Part shown: in pieces, positions 56,894 through 64,000 of the stretch
Position numbering within the stretch: position 1 is the stretch's first letter
How the letters are laid out: the number at the start of each line of letters is the position of its first letter
Assembly (NCBI GenBank): GCA_964017065.1
Contig: OZ024789.1
Location: 3,537,971-3,601,970 of the forward strand
Length of the DNA stretch: 64,000 nucleotides
From: Haliclona indistincta
Taxonomy: Eukaryota > Porifera > Demospongiae > Haplosclerida > Chalinidae
Direction of reading: 5' to 3'
Translations under genes and position numbers: made by a program
Notes under the pieces: model-generated
What the model was told of the DNA's origin: nothing
The model's input: only the letters and a program-made list of their open reading frames with translations
Database searches by the model: none

Positions 56894-58955
56894 TTGTTCA
56901 TCTGCTTTTTCCACAGCCAGTCTTACTTTTTTGTTTGCCTCTTCCTTTGCTTGTCTTACTTGCTCTGATGCTTTTTCCTCCACCAGTCTTACATTGCTAT
57001 TAGCTGCTATCTTTGCTTGTCTTACTTTTTTAGCTGCCTCTTCCTTGGCTGATCGTACTTGTGTGCTTGCTGTTTCCCAAACCTGTCTCGCTCGTTTTTC
57101 TGCTGCTTCTTCTGCCATTCTTGTGTTCTCTTTTTCTTGTTCAAGTAAAAGTTTATATTCTTGTTCGATATAGGCTATTTTTAAATCTCTTTCGTAAAAC
57201 ACTACTTTGTCCTGCATCACTCCCTCATACGCAAGTAAACTAAGATTAATCAGTTTAGATTTGACTTCATCAGGAAGATCATCCAAGGAATAAGATTCAA
57301 AACTTTCAGATTCATGTGTTTCTAGTTCTCGTGCTATGCAGCAGAGTACAAGTTTAAGGAAGAGATCATGGAGGGTGGTAGGTAGGGCTCCCTTCATTGT
57401 CAAGAATATGTGCACCAGTATTGCTACATGTAGAGGTACATAGCAGTAACCTTCTATAACTGGGTGCTCTTCAAGATGCCGGACAAGCTTCTGAATGCGA
57501 GTGCTGTTGCCATTCAAAGCTTTCTCAATGTACTCATGAATCTGGTGTTGAGTGAATCCCAGGATCTCTACTCGTCGATCAGCTATGTGAAGCAGGTTTG
57601 CCGATGACACTGGTCGAGAGGTGATAAGAACAGTGCTTTGATGAAGAGAGAGTTTGTGTGGTTGTCGAATTATTGTTGATACACGTGAATTAGTTTGTAG
57701 ACGAGATGGAAATTCGTCCCATCCATCAAAGATAAAGAGAACATTCTGTCCATCACAATCTTGTATCTGAGAAGCAACAATTTTAGACATTTCTTGATTA
57801 CGAGCTGGTAGTATATCAGCCAAGGTAGTAGCATTCTGAATGGCTTGATCACGTAAGTAAATAAGAACTACAAGATCAAATCTGCCCAAAGAGTAGACAA
57901 CATCACCTCGAGCCCATTTGTGGCATATATGGAGAGCAAGTGTGCTCTTTCCTCCTCCTGGGGCTCCTTCAATGAGTATTACTCTTGGTGGAGCAGGGGC
58001 TGGTAGCACAACTAGTGGCTGCATTGAATGTAGTGCGAAGAGGTTGTTGAGATCGATTGGTTCTTTGTAACTCATGATAGTTTCTATTCTTCCTTGCTGT
58101 GCCAGTCTGACCATTTCTTCCTCTCTGTCTTCACGCCGTTGTCCCTCACCACCAATCATTGCTAACTGAACAAATTCACATCGTGGGAGGTGACTCCAAT
58201 GTTGGGAGGTGTGGCTCTGAGACATAGATGTGTATAATTCTTTGAGATAAGATGCATAAGAGTTGAAAGTAATAGAATCTTGAATTTCTTGTTCAGTTCT
58301 TTGACTCGATGCTGTTAAAGAATTTGAGGGTGGTAAGTAGACAGAATTTTGGGTAGTTGCTTGAAGGACAGTAGACACTGGCAGTTGTACAGAAGAGCGA
58401 TCTTGTGTAATAGTCACTGGTTCTGTCACTTGTGGGGCGGTTGGGAAATCTGTATCTTAAAGTAACAAAACATTCAATCATGCACAAGCTTGAATATAAT
58501 TAGCATACATACCTTGTCCTACAATTGTACATGTGTTCGCAATGAGCTCAGCAAGTGCACCCAGTTCAGACTGTCTGAGACACTCTATCAAGTGTTGATA
58601 TGTACGAGTAGGTGCATCACTTGTCAGCCATTTCTTAAGAATCTCTTTGGTGACACATTCAGCACCTTTGCTGATATGGTCCTTCTCAATGACATCAACC
58701 TCTTCTCCATTCTCATCTTGTAGGAGACACATACCGAATGTTGTGTAGTCATGAGCAGCAATCTTTTGAACTATCTTCAGAGGTTTACCATCAGCTCCTT
58801 TCATTGTCCTGAGCTTTAATAGTGTGGGAAGGGCACCTATAAAATTCAGTGATCATGCATGCAGGAGAGTTGAAGTCTAGATTTTACTCACCTTGCTTGA
58901 TAGCGCTGGCAGCTGATTCGGTAGCCGCTACCGCTTTGTTTTTACTAGTACTCAT
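56894..58955 (-). CDS. NLR-type protein: Death-NACHT-coiled coil
   Basis: Exons 58955-58892, 58836-58513 and 58455-56894 join in phase from an ATG (MSTSKNKAVAATESA). Exon 2 is a Death domain (KPLKIVQKIAAHDYTTFG, ILKKWLT, LGALAELIA). Exon 3 carries a NACHT NTPase: Walker A EGAPGGGKSTLA, Walker B LFIFDGWDEFP, sensor-like VLITSRP, winged-helix region after LGFTQHQIHEYIEKAL. It ends in about 110 residues of charged 11-14 residue repeats (EEKASEQVRQAKEEANKKVR) predicted as coiled coil, where most animal NLRs have leucine-rich repeats. NLRs are cytosolic sensors that oligomerise on ATP binding and signal through the Death fold. The frame is intact over about 640 codons. The end is at a weak donor (CAA/GTATAT), so more 3' exons are likely. 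Confidence 0.85.
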
Positions 58956-58959
58956 GACA

Positions 58960-59160
58960 GAGAACGTTTCAAAGGCTTACAGTATAGTTACAGGAAATAC
59001 ATGATGAGTACTCATGCATGTTTCAAGGGCTTACAGATTAAGTTACAGGAAATAGATGATGAGTACTCATGCATGTTTCAAAGGCTTACTAAGTTACAGG
59101 AAATAGATGATGAGTACTCATGCATGATTACAGATTAAGTTACAGGAAATAGATGATGCG
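58960..59160. repeat. Tandem repeat upstream of the NLR start
   Basis: About four units of 45-57 bp, each with TACAGGAAATAGATGATGAG followed by TACTCATGCATG. On the gene strand each unit holds ATGAGTACT, the first nine bases of the NLR coding sequence. Between 59160 and 59700 I see no gene apart from a weak exon candidate near 59273-59325. Confidence 0.8.
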
Positions 59161-59706
59161 AGATGACGAAAATCAAACCAGGCGTGGCTATTATAACTGT
59201 ACGTACGCGGGTAAAAATCAAAATGGAGAACATCAATCACTAGTCTCGTCCCCAGACCACACAGGGCACAGCTGAGGATAGTGAACTAGAGAGAGAGGCA
59301 GCAGCAGCCATCTGCGGCAAAGTGAGATATTTCAAGTTGTATGTGTACGATGAACTTTTTCTCACAGAGAGCAGTCTCTTAGTGCTTGACCATTGCATGA
59401 TTTGAGTAACTAGCTTTGAAATTGCAAATAAATTAATTTGTTAGTATGCTTGTGCATTGAAATGGTTTGTGAGCTTGTGTTACTGTTAGATACATTGCTA
59501 GTGACCAAAAGATCCATGATAACATAGCTAGACCCCACAGCTGTGCACTGCTGTCTGATCTAGAATGCATTGTCATTTCATGATTTTTTGCAAGTTTAAG
59601 TGTGAATGAGTGAGTTGGTGGGTGGGTGAGTGAGTGAGTGAGTGAGTGAGCTAGCAAGTGAAGGATGGATTAAAAGAAAGGGATAAGTATGTTTAATTGT
59701 TGTCAG

Positions 59707-63007
<3,301 letters not shown>

Positions 63008-63396
63008 GTGAGAGAGACACCTCCTCTAGTGTGTAGAACACATAATGTCCAGTAATAACACATTAGTGGTATCTAGTACGTCATAGTGTGTTGTGACAGT
63101 GGAACTATACTTGTCTGAACGCTTTGTGCAATAAAAGTTTCAAGTGTAGTTTTCAGCTCCTGAAGTGCAGGCACCTTTTTGACTAGGACGATATTTCGGT
63201 CTCATTCATTTTCAATACCAAGGCTCCACTGTGTGTACATGTTGTGGTTCATAGTTTGAAAAGAGATTAAGCTACATGACAATGCCTGTAGATCTGAGAT
63301 TTTGTGTGTACATGAAAACATATCCCAATGGACATTTACCTGAAGTAGCTGAAGTAGAAGTAGCTGTGTCTCTCACTGACAAGTAATTAACACAAC

Positions 63397-63991
<595 letters not shown>

Positions 63992-64000
63992 GTACCAACA

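Overview
The window is nuclear DNA of an animal, most likely a sponge or another early-branching metazoan. Genes are split by short GT-AG introns. They include a tubulin gamma-complex gene, an RBBP4/7-like WD40 copy, a GPKOW-like G-patch gene and two Death-domain NTPase genes of the ROCO and NLR kinds. Intergenic DNA is packed with palindromic, non-autonomous DNA transposons. The species assignment is an inference from gene content; no marker gene names the organism. A 200-N scaffold gap lies at 38544-38743.

Layout. 0.6-2.8 kb: unrecognised Ser-rich gene (minus). 3.9-5.1 kb: tandem calponin-homology (actin-binding) gene (plus). 5.1-17.5 kb: transposon graveyard with nested TIR elements, tRNA-like heads, a LINE 3' end and a Mutator transposase piece. 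17.5-22.3 kb: ROCO-like GTPase ending in a Death domain (plus). 22.8-29.4 kb: young Ty3/gypsy retrotransposon (minus) with identical-looking LTRs. 29.4-39.9 kb: palindromic repeats, a long-TIR element carrying a Tudor-like reading frame, and a SWIM/CXXC/OTU transposase-derived gene. 40.3-47.5 kb: TUBGCP6-like gene (plus) with an antisense coiled-coil gene inside one intron. 48-54 kb: SLC15-like relic, a FLYWCH-type Mutator relic in a TIR element, and an integrase-like relic. 54.9-59 kb (minus): broken Ig/transmembrane receptor next to a Death-NACHT NLR. 59.7-63 kb (plus): GPKOW-like exons with an RBBP4-like pseudogene inside one intron, then an unrecognised partial gene.

Themes. (1) Innate-immune NTPases: the ROCO and NLR genes carry near-identical Death domains, which suggests a shared signalling partner. 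(2) Mutator biology: three different Mutator-type transposase relics sit beside at least five TIR elements with 9-10 bp target duplications, several carrying the same internal cargo. (3) Many otherwise well-conserved frames have single-base frameshifts or stops, so true pseudogenes and base-level assembly errors both have to be considered. All exon joins are by eye from splice consensus and phase, without transcript evidence.
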